Assembly (NCBI GenBank): GCA_963969595.1
Contig: OZ018410.1
Span: forward strand, 43,629,413 to 43,693,412
Reading direction: 5' to 3'
DNA length: 64,000 bases
DNA from: Neckera pumila
Taxonomy: Eukaryota; Streptophyta; Bryopsida; Hypnales; Neckeraceae
A program made the position numbers and the translations under genes. Below, in pieces: positions 35,410 through 46,586 of the stretch; the stretch's first letter is position 1; each line of letters opens with the position of its first letter. Below the pieces are notes generated by a model that saw only the letters and a list, made by a program, of their open reading frames with translations, made no database searches and was not told the origin of the DNA.

Positions 35410-36369
35410 CTCCTAAAGGCCCAATTGGCCAAACCATGTTTTCACCAGTAATGCTGTAGAATTGCCATTTCTAATACAAGTACCAAAGTTTGGAGCCTAA
35501 AACTTTTTTAGACACATTTAACCATAGGATCTTATAATACACTTATTTGAGAAAATGTGGAAAAAAATTCAGAATTTTTCACCATGTACATTGCAAGATA
35601 TTAATGTTTGAATTGACAAAAAAACATTTTTGGTCCCTGTAAAAATCCAGGCAGCTGCACTTCGCAAGGTCATATTTATATGGAAATATGTCCTAATTGG
35701 TGCTGCTTCTTTGGATTCATTCTTGAAGGCAAGTTGGCTACATGCTTGAAAATTTTCAAATCATTTGGAATTATACCACATATATTAAAAAAATAGTAAG
35801 TAGAAAGACAAAGAAAATGATTCAAAACAGTAAATTGTTAATAAATTATTTATGAAATTGGAAAATGCTAATTCCCATGGTTGCAATACTGTAATAAACA
35901 ATATATACCTTATGGATTTTTTCTTTTTTTGAAATGTTGAAAATTAAACTAGATAAACAAATTCAAAGTTTATTTTAGAGTAGAGAATGAATAGTTATCC
36001 ATAACTACACGCAAACTAGAAGTCCTCATAACTTTCATCCCATTCATCAAAATGAAATGATTCAAGACCTAAAATCGCATATATAGATCAAGAGAACTAG
36101 TTTCTAATTTCAGGTTTTTTTTAAAATGATTTTTAAAGATCTAACCAGACAAACTATTCATCCTCAAAAAGGAACTACATATTATACAATAACTTTTTAT
36201 CCATGTTGCCAAAGTTATGAAAATTGTTGGGCCTTAAAGGTACTCCTCAACCACACACTGTGTATTTGTATAAAAGTTTCAAAGGAAATAAATGAAAATT
36301 CTATTCGTAGCGAGTTGCCCAAAAAACTCTAGGATGTCCAAAAGAAGGTTTTGGGCCTTTAGGGGTTTA
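35406..36369 (-). mobile_element. TTAA-bounded element, subtype B, inverted
   Basis: Starts TTAACTCCTAAAGGCCC and ends GGGCCTTTAGGGGTTTA, so the outer TTAA has become TTTA. The sequence is the reverse complement of the subtype B copies at 6314 and 26149. It is about 964 bp and non-coding. Confidence 0.75.
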
Positions 36370-36769
36370 TAGTCTTGTCTCATCAATTTGTATAGAGGAA
36401 GTAGTGGATTAGTGGTATATTGGCCTATTGGTTAATTTGGGGATAAATTGGATTTTTTCTTGTCCCCTTCTCCTTTGACATGGAATTATATGCTTATATT
36501 TTCTTTGTATTTTTTGGAACTAGTAATTGCAATTTCAAAAAAAGGTATAAGAGGTTCGTGACTATTGACTAGGTGTAGATATGTAGTACATTTGTTCATT
36601 TATAGACTATATTTCCAATTTTTAGAAATCTTTCGACTTGATGAATGGATGTATGTCTTAAGCACAAGTAACACCACATAAAGCTTGAAACTGAATTCAA
36701 CGGACACCGTCCAAAAAATGGTAAAAAATAAAAATTAATTAAAATATTGTTGGTTTTGTTATGCCCTCA

Positions 36770-37475
36770 ACCTTTTTTAAGGCTACATGTAAAACTTGGC
36801 TTTGTTGTACTTAGAGTAATTTTAGAAAAAGTTCTGGATAATTTTATTTTTGGGGCACTTTAAGCATTTTTTTTTAAAATTACAGTTCATGGGAGATTGG
36901 GAGTCTTTTTCGGATTTTGAATCCAATTTCAACAAGTCTTCACAAATTCTATCTTGTAAAATGTGGAATTGTCTTCGTAAATTAATCTCACCATTTTTTG
37001 GGGGATCTTGGAATCCCATGTAAGAGTTGTTCACAATTTCGGGTCTTTGTGAATCTTGGAAACTTGGACCTACTTGTATGCAACAATTTTGTAAAAATTC
37101 CAAATCAAGTGTTTAAAAAAAAAAAAAAAATTCCCTAGACTTTGCTGTCAATTCCTCAACATTAAAAAATTTACATAGTGCATTTGTAGTGCCAAGATAT
37201 TTCAAAATTGGTAGTCAAAGTCTACTCAATAACTCAAATTGCAAGCCACTATTCTAGAACACTTTCTTCTTCAACTTAGAATGATAATATCTTCTAATCT
37301 ACATAGTCGAACTTCATGAAATTTTTACCACATGAGGTAAAAGAACTGAAGTACAAGATGCTATGGTTAGATCCTAATATAAAAGATTTTTTGTTTCTTG
37401 GGTGAACGCAACAGAGGTGGCAATTTCAAGTGTTTTGACAAAAAAAAAACATTTCAAACTGTAGGGGTTCATACT
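36770..37475 (+). mobile_element. TTAA-type element fragment, subtype A-like
   Basis: The interior follows subtype A (GTTCTGGATAATTTTATTTTTGG region, then CCTAGACTTTGCTGTCAA). It ends at 37475 with AACTGTAGGGGTTCA, a decayed right terminus. The left terminus is missing. Confidence 0.5.
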
Positions 37476-37879
37476 GCATACAATCCACTTGAAAAGAATA
37501 ACCTTTTTTCCATTTTCAATATGAATGAGCATTGACCAATTATTTGGAAGCGAAAGTAATATAGAAATTATATGTAATGATTAATGAAAGCAATATAAAA
37601 TTGCAATACACAAATACAGTAACCGCATTGAAGAGAAATCTGCAAATAACCCTAAACCACGGAGTAGTACAAGCATAGCTGCATACCTTCATACTATATA
37701 GTCATATGACCGTGTACTAGTGGCCTTACATAACGTAGATTTTTACGGTAATGCATATCCAAATATCCGTATGTAAAACTAATGAACCATCAAAACTGCT
37801 TATTCTATAAGATTTGGTTTGTTCAGTGAACCACTTCCTTGACCATGTGAACGACTGCTTGATGCCCCCCGAGCTCAAG

Positions 37880-40334
37880 TCAACGCTTGCCACGAGTTCG
37901 CAAAGCGGGTCCGTCTGCATTCAAAATAGAATCCAACATGTTGGAGTCTTTCAGAGCTTGGAGGGTCCTCCTTGTTTGTGGGGAGTATTCTTCGAGTAGA
38001 TAGTCGAGCGCCTGACTTTGATAATAAGGCCCGTATGTAGAGTCGAGGTATTGCAAAGAATTCAAATCTTCTATGGACACACTTCCGCGGTTGACCATTC
38101 TTTTTCCGTCCAAATTTCAACGATAACCTTGCAGATGAGGACCCCACTTGAAGGTTTTTGAGTTGTTATCAAAATATCTACCAAGGCATTGGTAGAAAAA
38201 TGCCCTCTTGCCTTCATTTTGTGAGCCGCTTCCCATAAGCCTCGGTGCAACCCTAGTGATTTCAGCTGGGTCAGTTTCCCAATTTAATTGCAAGCTAGCA
38301 ATTCCTTTTTCCAAATCATGTTCTACTTGTCGCCAACTCCAAAACAAATCTCTGCCTTAAAATTTTGCCTCAGCCGTCGTGTAACCACTGTGTTCCCAAG
38401 AAGGTGGCACGTAAGTCATCAAATTGAACATGATATATAGACGGTCATAGAATGGTGCTGAACAAATCACACAATGCCGTCTAATCAGACATTGCGTGAT
38501 GAGACATTGAAGATGGTATACATGGATGCAAGATCCAAGTGCCCATCTTCCTTCGGGCCCAAATTGCTCTAGACAAATAGGGCATTTTGTGTGGTTCAAG
38601 ACAAATGGTGCAGGCTTTGGCCACAATAACGTTTGCTGCTTCACTTCGAAGTAGCAGGACTTTTGGTTTTTATGGTCCCAACCATTGCGGGTCCAATCTA
38701 TAACATCGGCATCACCAACCATGGGCATATCATCAGGATACATGTCTTCTAACAAAGGCCAGAAGGTGAGTCTGATCTCTCGTTTTGGAGCCTTTGCAAT
38801 GAAGTTTTTGGAAACTTTCTTCAACTCCAGAGCAACTTATTGTGATCTATCCACGGAAAGAATGCAAGCAACCTTTCAATGGTAGTATGTAGCTGCCAAC
38901 TCTGACAACCGCCCTTGAAGTGTCGAGTTTTCCGCTTGAAGTTCCAATGCCTTTTCTGAGGCTACGAAGCTTGGAAGCGTCAGGAAAGAAAGGGAATCTT
39001 GGGTCTCCTAGGGGTCACACAAGGAATTGAACCTATCTCCCATGATGTCAGTAGATCCAGGACGTGCATTTGGAAAGTTTGCTTCATGCTTTGCACGTTT
39101 GGCAGGAAGAGAAGGGGGATGGACATCATTTGTAAGGTCCCCTATTACCTTCTCTAATTGCATTGGATCATGGTCAATCAAGGTATCGTCCATATCCAAG
39201 AAAGTAAAAGCGTCGTGCTCTTTTTTTCTGAGGCTTTTCAGTTCTGTAGATTGCCGAGAATTGATAGTTTTCTATTGTTTGCCTTCATCTTGCCATTTTG
39301 TTCACAGTACATTGCAGTGAGGCAATCATGGTGTCTTTGGTCTTTAGTAAAACCAAAGCTTGTGCCAAAGTTATAGTGTTCACCCCTGTGGCCACTTGAG
39401 GTTGAGGATCTGGAGCACCACCAACTACTTCGATGGTTGTGTCATCATCCAGTCTGAAGTCAAAGACTGTGCTAGCATCTCGTGGTGGCAAAACATTGTT
39501 AGGAACAATTGTCGATGCCAATCTAGGACCAATTTGTGTGGTAGATCGTCGCACTTTCGCTGGGTGGCTAGCTCTACGTCCTCCTGATGGTCCAGCTCCA
39601 TCGTCCATCACAGTCTGACCTTCTGAAGGGACAACAATTACAGGAGTAACTCGTGCAACCTTTATAATTCGAGTACCATCAGAATCATTATCTTCTTCAG
39701 ATTCCTCAGTGTCTACTTCCGCAGGCTGGACATCTCTATACGCACTTCAAATAGGTTCCAACCCTCCTTTTGGGAAAGCCAAAAGACCTCTTGGTATTAA
39801 ACCACTTTCTGGCCGTTGTACGTATTTGCCTTCTTTAACTGTTGTCCAATCAACCTCCTTTTTTAGCGCCACCTCAACGTATGCGCCTCTCGCAAGGAAA
39901 AGAGACACCTCATTTTTTTCAACAGTCGGGGTCCAATAGAGGGCTTGCCACAATTCAAGACACTTTTGTTTAAAATCCTTGTTTTCACATTACTTCAAAT
40001 TGACCTTGTTGGTGTGACGATTATAATAATGTCGCCAAGCCGGAAAGAATTTGTCAATATGACACCATTCAATATAGTTTTTACACATCTGCATAGTTTA
40101 GGGCTCAGGCTCGTCTTCCCAGCCTCTGAAAGCAAGGTGGTTCTTGCTATTCAGTAAGTGCCATTGCTTTTGGTGAATATTGCCTCTGCGGGGCCGAAAT
40201 TTATCTTTGGTTGCCTTCCTGATTGCACCTGCTGTGCGTGCAGCAGCGGAGATAGGAAGTGACATTCTGTTGTTGTCTTCGATGCCCGTGAATGGTTGTT
40301 GAAATGAAGACCTCATGACCGTACCAAGAAACAT
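37880..40334 (-). pseudogene. Paralogue of the 32.8-kb ORF with a RING-H2 finger, decayed
   Basis: An intronless minus-strand gene of about 815 codons starting at ATG 40334. The N-terminal domain parallels 32815-34308: FRGWEDEPEP for FKGWRNEPEP, IEWCHIDKFFPAW for VDWCHISNLFPW, LKKEVDWTTVKE for LKKEVDWTTLKE. An acidic Ser/Asp/Glu linker, a short helical segment and a RING-H2 finger follow at about 38470-38590 (CPICLEQF..SCIHVYHLQC..CVIC), typical of E3 ubiquitin ligases. The C-terminal tail has DSTYGPYYQSQALDYLLEEY. The frame is broken by TAA 40098, TAA near 39990, TGA 39747, a stop at 39285, a frameshift between 39285 and 39199, and stops at 39008, near 38825, 38350 and 38114. The RING residues survive. 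Function is unknown; ubiquitin ligase activity of the intact relative is inferred from the finger only. Confidence 0.72.
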
Positions 40335-40440
40335 GATGAAAATAAAAAAAGTTAAAGTTTCAACAAATAAGACTCATGCATGTAGCCACGAATGGGTACA
40401 AGACACCAAGCCAAAATGAAGAAAAGTGTTGAACAAGAAA

Positions 40441-40795
40441 GGGGCGACTATTTGTATAGGGCCACCACGGGTCGGGCGACCTCGGGTTTGGAGGCACATG
40501 CGGGTCCAAGTGGGGCGACTGCGGCTCCAAGTCGGACGCATGCGGGTCAAGTGGGGCAACTTCGGGTCCTTGGAGGGGCGACTGCGGGTCGGTGCAAGGC
40601 GATTGCGGATATAATTGAGGCGACTGCTGATTCTGAAGGAACCTTTCTCGCACCCGTGGTCACCCTAGAGCCACAGTCGCCCACCCAAGGTCGCCCCAGA
40701 TCTATAGTCGCCCACCCGCGGTCGCCCTAGACGCAGTCGCCCATTATCCGCGGTTGCCCCTCCAGGTCATACCCGCATGCGCCCTCAAAATATGC
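40441..40795. repeat. CpG-rich tandem array with an orientation switch
   Basis: Units reading GGGGCGACTGCGGGTCC run from 40441 to about 40632. From about 40650 to 40795 the motif is inverted (ACCCGCGGTCGCCC). The array begins 107 bp upstream of the ATG of the 40.3-kb pseudogene. A TATA-like CTATACAAATAG (minus strand) lies in its first unit. Confidence 0.85.
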
Positions 40796-41559
40796 CACGC
40801 GGACTCCAGGTGGCTGCCAAATAGGCTATGGTAAATAAAAATAATTTCCTAAAAAGTCAAAGGATAAAATTGACTCTACTAGACGGACGGGGAGGGGGGC
40901 TACTACTTCTACTAGACGTCGAACAAATTTTGTCCGTCGAATTGTCCGTCTGTCGGACAAGAAAACTCTGATTACAACATCCAAAAAACAATTTTTTTGC
41001 TACTTGGATGTTAAGGGGTTAATGACTCCTTCTGGCCCTTTTTCTCTCCTATTGGCTCGTGTTGGATGTTGTTATTGTTTCCTGATTGACATCCATGTAC
41101 ATGTTCTTTTTACTTGGTAGTAAGTCCACATGATAAAATCCATTGTTTGGTTTGCAATGTCTTGGTTTTTGTGCCCGTATCTATGTTCATCATTCATGGA
41201 CTTGAATATGACATGGCATTCCATAAAGCATGCATGCCCATGTGTTTTGCAACAATTTTTGCATTTTATTCCAATATTTTGTAGCGGTGTTAGGATTTCG
41301 GATGTTTTAGGTTGCAGTGTTGCTTTTCTATGGCTTAGGGGTTTTAATAGTGCTTCTCTATCTATTTTCTTCTATGGTTAATTGTAGAATGGTGCAATTG
41401 AAAATTTGGTTTATAAATTTTGATTTTGTGAAATGTTAGATGTTTGCATTTATATTAGAGAATTTTTTTTCTAGCTTGCTCGACTATATTTATTGAGTTT
41501 GAATCTCCTTAGTTAAATATTTTGCACTCTTTCATTTTTCATATTAAAGAATTTAATTC
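40796..41559. other. Intergenic DNA
   Basis: Around 40880-40970 is a patch of repeated GACGGAC/GTCCGTC and TCTACTAGACG motifs. The rest shows no feature. Confidence 0.4.
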
Positions 41560-42168
41560 AATATATGCAAAAGAAAATTTAAAAAAATGCACATAGTTTT
41601 CAATCATTCAAAAATTATTAAAGAAGTAGGTTAAAGATTGAAGGCAAATGAAGAAATTAATAGTTGCTAGTTCAAGTTCTAATACACTAATCTTGAATAT
41701 CATTGAGATTCTTGTAGCAAGATATTGTAATTTTGTTAAACCTTATTTTTTTAAATGTTAAAATTAAATTCATAAAGAATCCTACAATTTATTTTTCAAA
41801 AATGCGCTCTAATTGCCAAAAAAAGAAGATTGTCTCTGACTTTCAAATCAGTAATTCAAATAGAGTAAATCAAAACTTTCTATGCTGATAAAAATGCAAT
41901 GTATGAAAAAAGAAGTTGAAGAAAACTTTTGTATTTCACGGTTGTGTGCGGTTTAGGACATGTTTGCTAAACTAAAATGTAGACTTCCTCTTCCCTAAAT
42001 TGTGCTTGTAACTTGGGATTGAAATAAAAATGATATTCCTATACTGCTTATATGTTTTCTTGTCTTCATAAGAAGTTCCTAAAAAGCACAACAAATATTG
42101 AAAACAAATGAGTCTGCCCACAATCCATTTACTATCCTAAGGGAACAAATGGGACTTTAGGGATTTAA
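41560..42168 (-). mobile_element. TTAA-type element fragment, subtype A, inverted
   Basis: The reverse complement follows subtype A: TTAAATCCCTAAAGTCCC terminus at 42168, then a TTGTTCCC block and a GCAATTAGAGCGCATTT-like interior. The other terminus is not found. Confidence 0.55.
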
Positions 42169-42344
42169 ATGCGTACAAAATTTTGCCCTTATGGCAAACA
42201 AAGTTTGTGTATGTCAAAGACCATTATGTTCATTTCTTAGATACAATCCTTTCATGTTTTTGAATTTAAGTACTATAATTTACAGTCTAAGGCTCTATTG
42301 TTTTGAATTTTATGTCAATACTATTGACAGTTAATTTTAATGAA

Positions 42345-43025
42345 TACATAATATCTTGCATTTATTAGCAAATATACTGCCATATTCATTTTGTCAAATG
42401 TACTTCTAGATTTTAAAAGGAAAAGATATTGTTGTATCTACTTTGGCAAATGTATTGTCATATTATTTTAAAATAATCAATCATGACATTCTTTTGGACC
42501 AACAGTTTGGCATATTCATTTATATTATTCTTTTAGGCTAACATATTGCTACATTCTTTGGGGCAAATGTTTGGCCTTATTCATTTAGGCAATTATATTG
42601 ACATTTTGTTTTGGACAAAAGCATTTCCATATTTGAAGGGGTGATTGCGTTACCATATTTTTTGGAGCAAATATATTGCCGCATTCAGTTTTACTGATGT
42701 TTTGCCATATTTTTTTGGACAAATATACTGCTATAGTTCCAAGGGCAAAGGTACTATTTTCTTTTCTACAACAAAAATTTCCCACATTTATGGGGACAAA
42801 TATACGAGCAAATGTATCTAGCTATATTCATTTCTACAAATGTCTGTCCATATTTATTTTGCTATATAAATTGCTATATCCATTTAGACAAACATACTGC
42901 CACTTGATTTTGGACAAAAGTATTTCCATATCCAAGGAAAAAGCCGTTTTTTTGTTGGCAAAAGTATTGCCTTTTCTTCATTTTTGCTAATGTATTTACA
43001 TATTTGTTTGAGCTAAGGTATTGAA
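42345..43025 (+). repeat. Degenerate ~30-35-bp tandem repeat
   Basis: Roughly twenty imperfect units around TTTGGRCAAATATATTGCCA followed by TATTCAT. A second block of the same motif lies at about 44700-45115. Divergence is high; frames across it are not credible genes. Confidence 0.7.
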
Positions 43026-44428
43026 AAATAAATTCGATCCTACTCAAAGATGACTATAAAAACATTGTTGTTAGGTGTGACGATTGACAAATCTATAGCC
43101 ATGTTTACCGAAACTTGTTTGCAGGCTAGAAAACAAAAGTTGACTATATTGAATACATTTGTTTTGATGTATTGTATACTTAGAACCCATCAATACAATG
43201 TACTCTCTGAATAGTGCAACTGTAATAATAATGCATTATGATCGTCAGTTTTGAATTCATAATACTGGACGTGTGATTACAGATTTACAACTCTAAGTAC
43301 TTGATCTTTTGTTGTAGAACAATAGGCCATTCCTAGTCTTGACAACAATTGCAATTACAAATTGCTCCAATTTATTTTCAAGCTCTCATTACAACTTGAA
43401 AAAAAACATTTCAAAAAAGTCCTTAGACTTGTTTAAGCTCTCACTATAGCTTGTAAAATTTTGGTAATTCCAACCTTGCACTCTTTGGCGCATGTTGTCG
43501 GTGTTTGTTCACACACCTTTCAGACTTGTATTTTTCTTGACTATTTTGTTGCTACTCTGCCTTCTAACTTTATTATAGTACTATGCTTGATTTCTATAGT
43601 TTGATACTAATACTTCAGCACATCAATTTCAATAAGTATTATATACGGTTTGACATAAAAAAAGAATATAAGAATCCCTGCAAGTATTTTATTTGACTAT
43701 AACAAATAGTTTTGCTACCAGAAGACAAATTTGCTAGTTTATACGTAATATCGTAGTATTGAAGCTAATTGCTTTGTTTATTCATTTCATGTATAAGATA
43801 ATAGTTGAGGTTTAATAAATGATACCTTGCTTACGTATTTTAATAAACTTTTTGTATGTTGGGTATTGCAACATCCTATGTTAAAAAATCAGGAAACTCT
43901 AAATTGCAAATTTCAACTTCAAGTGCCAATTCAATGAGAAATCCAACTATCTCTAGAAAATCCAAAATTTGTTGTTATGTTTGCTTAGAGAAACAATTTT
44001 CAAAAAGGTTGCTAAAAAAATTCAATAGAACAAATACAACCGCAAGCATAGATAATTTCTTCCACCTGGGTCATTGCTACTTTTCTCATAATTTTACACA
44101 ATTTACACCTAGGTAAATCCACACCTAGGTCAATTTCTACTTTCCTCACAATTTCATGTTGCATTCTTAAAGGCCACAAGGGTTGGAAATCTTTTAGTTA
44201 AGCTTCATGAATATATTGCCTATTGCTTTCTATAGTGAAGATTATAGTAGCCAAATATAAAAAAGACTCTTTTTTTCTAGACTGAATTTTATGTAAGCAC
44301 TAGACTTCACAGCTACTATTAAATTTGATTTTTATTTTGTTACACAACATTTGAAAGAAGATTTGGAGATAGCGGTTTACAATATGTAAATGTTAAATTG
44401 TTGATAGTATTAAAACTCAACAAACTTA
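43026..44428. other. AT-rich DNA between two blocks of the same minisatellite
   Basis: No gene seen. Short frames lack codon structure or recognisable motifs. Confidence 0.45.
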
Positions 44429-44683
44429 AGGCCATATTTGTTATATTGAGACTTTTTTGCAGTCTCATTTTTATCTTCAACTCAAAGATAAAATGTTATA
44501 ATTGTTTAATTTTAAGACTATTTGGTAAGATGAGACTATAATATATTAATATATATATAAATCTTTGATCGCCCAAAAGTTATAGGCTCATCTTATCATT
44601 GACTCAACAATAAATCATTATAACAAGTTTAGGGTTGAAGTCTCAAAATGAGCAGATTGTCTCATTTTAACGAATAAGGCCTT
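44429..44683. mobile_element. Tourist-like MITE, about 255 bp
   Basis: The left end is AAGGCCATATTTGTTATATT then GAGAC. The reverse complement of the right end is AAGGCCTTATTCGTTAAAAT then GAGAC. The interior is AT-rich and partly palindromic. Flanking TTA/TAA fits PIF/Harbinger, but the duplication cannot be fixed exactly. Confidence 0.5.
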
Positions 44684-44699
44684 ATTTACTCATTTTTTT

Positions 44700-45115
44700 A
44701 TTTTTTGCTAATATATTGCAAGATTTATTAGGACGAGCATATTGTCATATTTTCCAAAGAAAATGATTTCTACTGTTTTTTTGGCATGTAGTGTTGCCCA
44801 AATCCTTTGGAAAATTATTCATGTATTCATGTATTTTTTGAGCCTATGTATTGCAATACTTTCTTAGGCAAATACAGAAACAAATTTTCATAGGCAAATT
44901 GATTGCCATATTATTTTGGGACATCATGTTGTTATATTTAAGAGAGCTCATTTGTTGCTAAGTTTGGAAAGGGCAAATATATTGCCATGTTTTTTTGGCA
45001 AATGTTTTGCCGTGTTTTTTGGGACAAATATACTGCTGCTTTTTTTGAAGGCAAGCGTATGCCCGTATTTCTTAAGCCAAATGGTATCTCTTTTTTTAAA
45101 GGGCAAATGCAAATT
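44700..45115 (+). repeat. Second block of the degenerate ~30-35-bp repeat
   Basis: Same motif as 42345-43025 (for example GGCAAATATATTGCCATGTT at about 44971). About a dozen units. Confidence 0.65.
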
Positions 45116-46580
45116 TTTTTTTTAAAACAATCCCAACAAAAAAATTGTAGACTAATGTAAAAAAATTATTAGAAGGAAATGCTCCACTTATTTCTATAGA
45201 AGTATGTTAAGTAGGTCAACTTTTTTCCAACCAGAATAACCAACATTGAACACTCCAATAGAGGGGGATTTCAAATGAGGCACCTTGAACCTCTTTTTTG
45301 TGTATGTTTAGTTCTTGTAATTGGACTAATAAAATTTTAAAATTCACAAATGAGCAAATAATAGAAAACAACACCTAGATAAGAAAATTTGACATTTCAA
45401 TATCATCTATAATATTTTCAAGTATTATAATTCAAAAGAAAGGTCTAAATCTTGAATTGTCTTGTGGGCAAATTTTTTACCCACATGCACAAAATAATTT
45501 CACTTTTAGAAATTAGAAGATACTAAATTCATAAATTGTTCAAGTTTGAAATTCATTGAATTCTGTTATGGGAAAAAAAAATTTATATACACAAAATAAT
45601 TTCATTTTTAAAATTTAGATATTAGTTCATTATAATTTATGGAGAGTCCAAATTCTAATGGTTGAATGTAAGCGGTTAATTTTTTATAGATATACATTTA
45701 TTATGAAGATGTCTAAATGATTGATGATAATAATTTTACGTGCTTTCTAAAACCAAAAGTTTTGGTAGATGCACTAAAGCCTATGTAGAATTTTCATGCA
45801 ATATTTACTTCTATACAATTATTTTTGTTGTTTTGGCCTTATACACTCTTGCAAAAAATAGTAGCAAAAAGTAATCATTATACAATCACACCAGATGAGT
45901 ATAGAAACACAAATGGAGACAAGAATGCTTGCCTTTGACTATTTGAAATTTAAAGGCCTATTTAACAGCTTATATTTTCATGGGGTTGAAGAAACAGACA
46001 TACAATAGGATATATTGGAGTAAGAATTTTTTTTTTCTTTTGTTATCTTCTGATTTCAAAAATATTGTTTAGAATGAGGATTGAAGATATTGTAAGATGT
46101 TTATAAATCACAAACCTATTTAATTATATTTAAGAAAAAAGTATGTCAAGTTTTGACAAGATGGGCCAAGTGCGTTAATTTATATATGATATTTGAGTTA
46201 GTTTCAAGTGTGAATGAATTTTGAAAAAATATCTTGTTATCAACAAAACAATGATACATTACAAAGGCTTATATTATCATGTCCGACAGTACATGCCTAA
46301 AAGCCACAAAAATGGGAAATTATGATTTGATGTTTAACGGATTCCTCTTCAAAATATATTTTTGATTTCAAAATCTATTGTGAGCTAATCATTTTAGAGT
46401 TGAGAAAGTGTTATTGGTGGTTTGTAGAGAGGTCAACACGGCGCACAACATGGTCAATGTTGTACTTTATGTACGACAGTACTGTACTCAACATCCATCC
46501 AAACTTCATTCTCTCCTCTTATTCCACATCGCCTACAATCAGATATCCACAAATAAGGCATTTTCAATTCCACAACCAGA
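45116..46580. other. AT-rich intergenic DNA
   Basis: No supported feature. Confidence 0.45.
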
Positions 46581-46586
46581 TACCGC

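Noticed and set aside
42676..42990. 104-codon frame rich in Phe, Leu and Tyr
   Set aside because: Lies over the degenerate ~32-bp AT-rich repeat.
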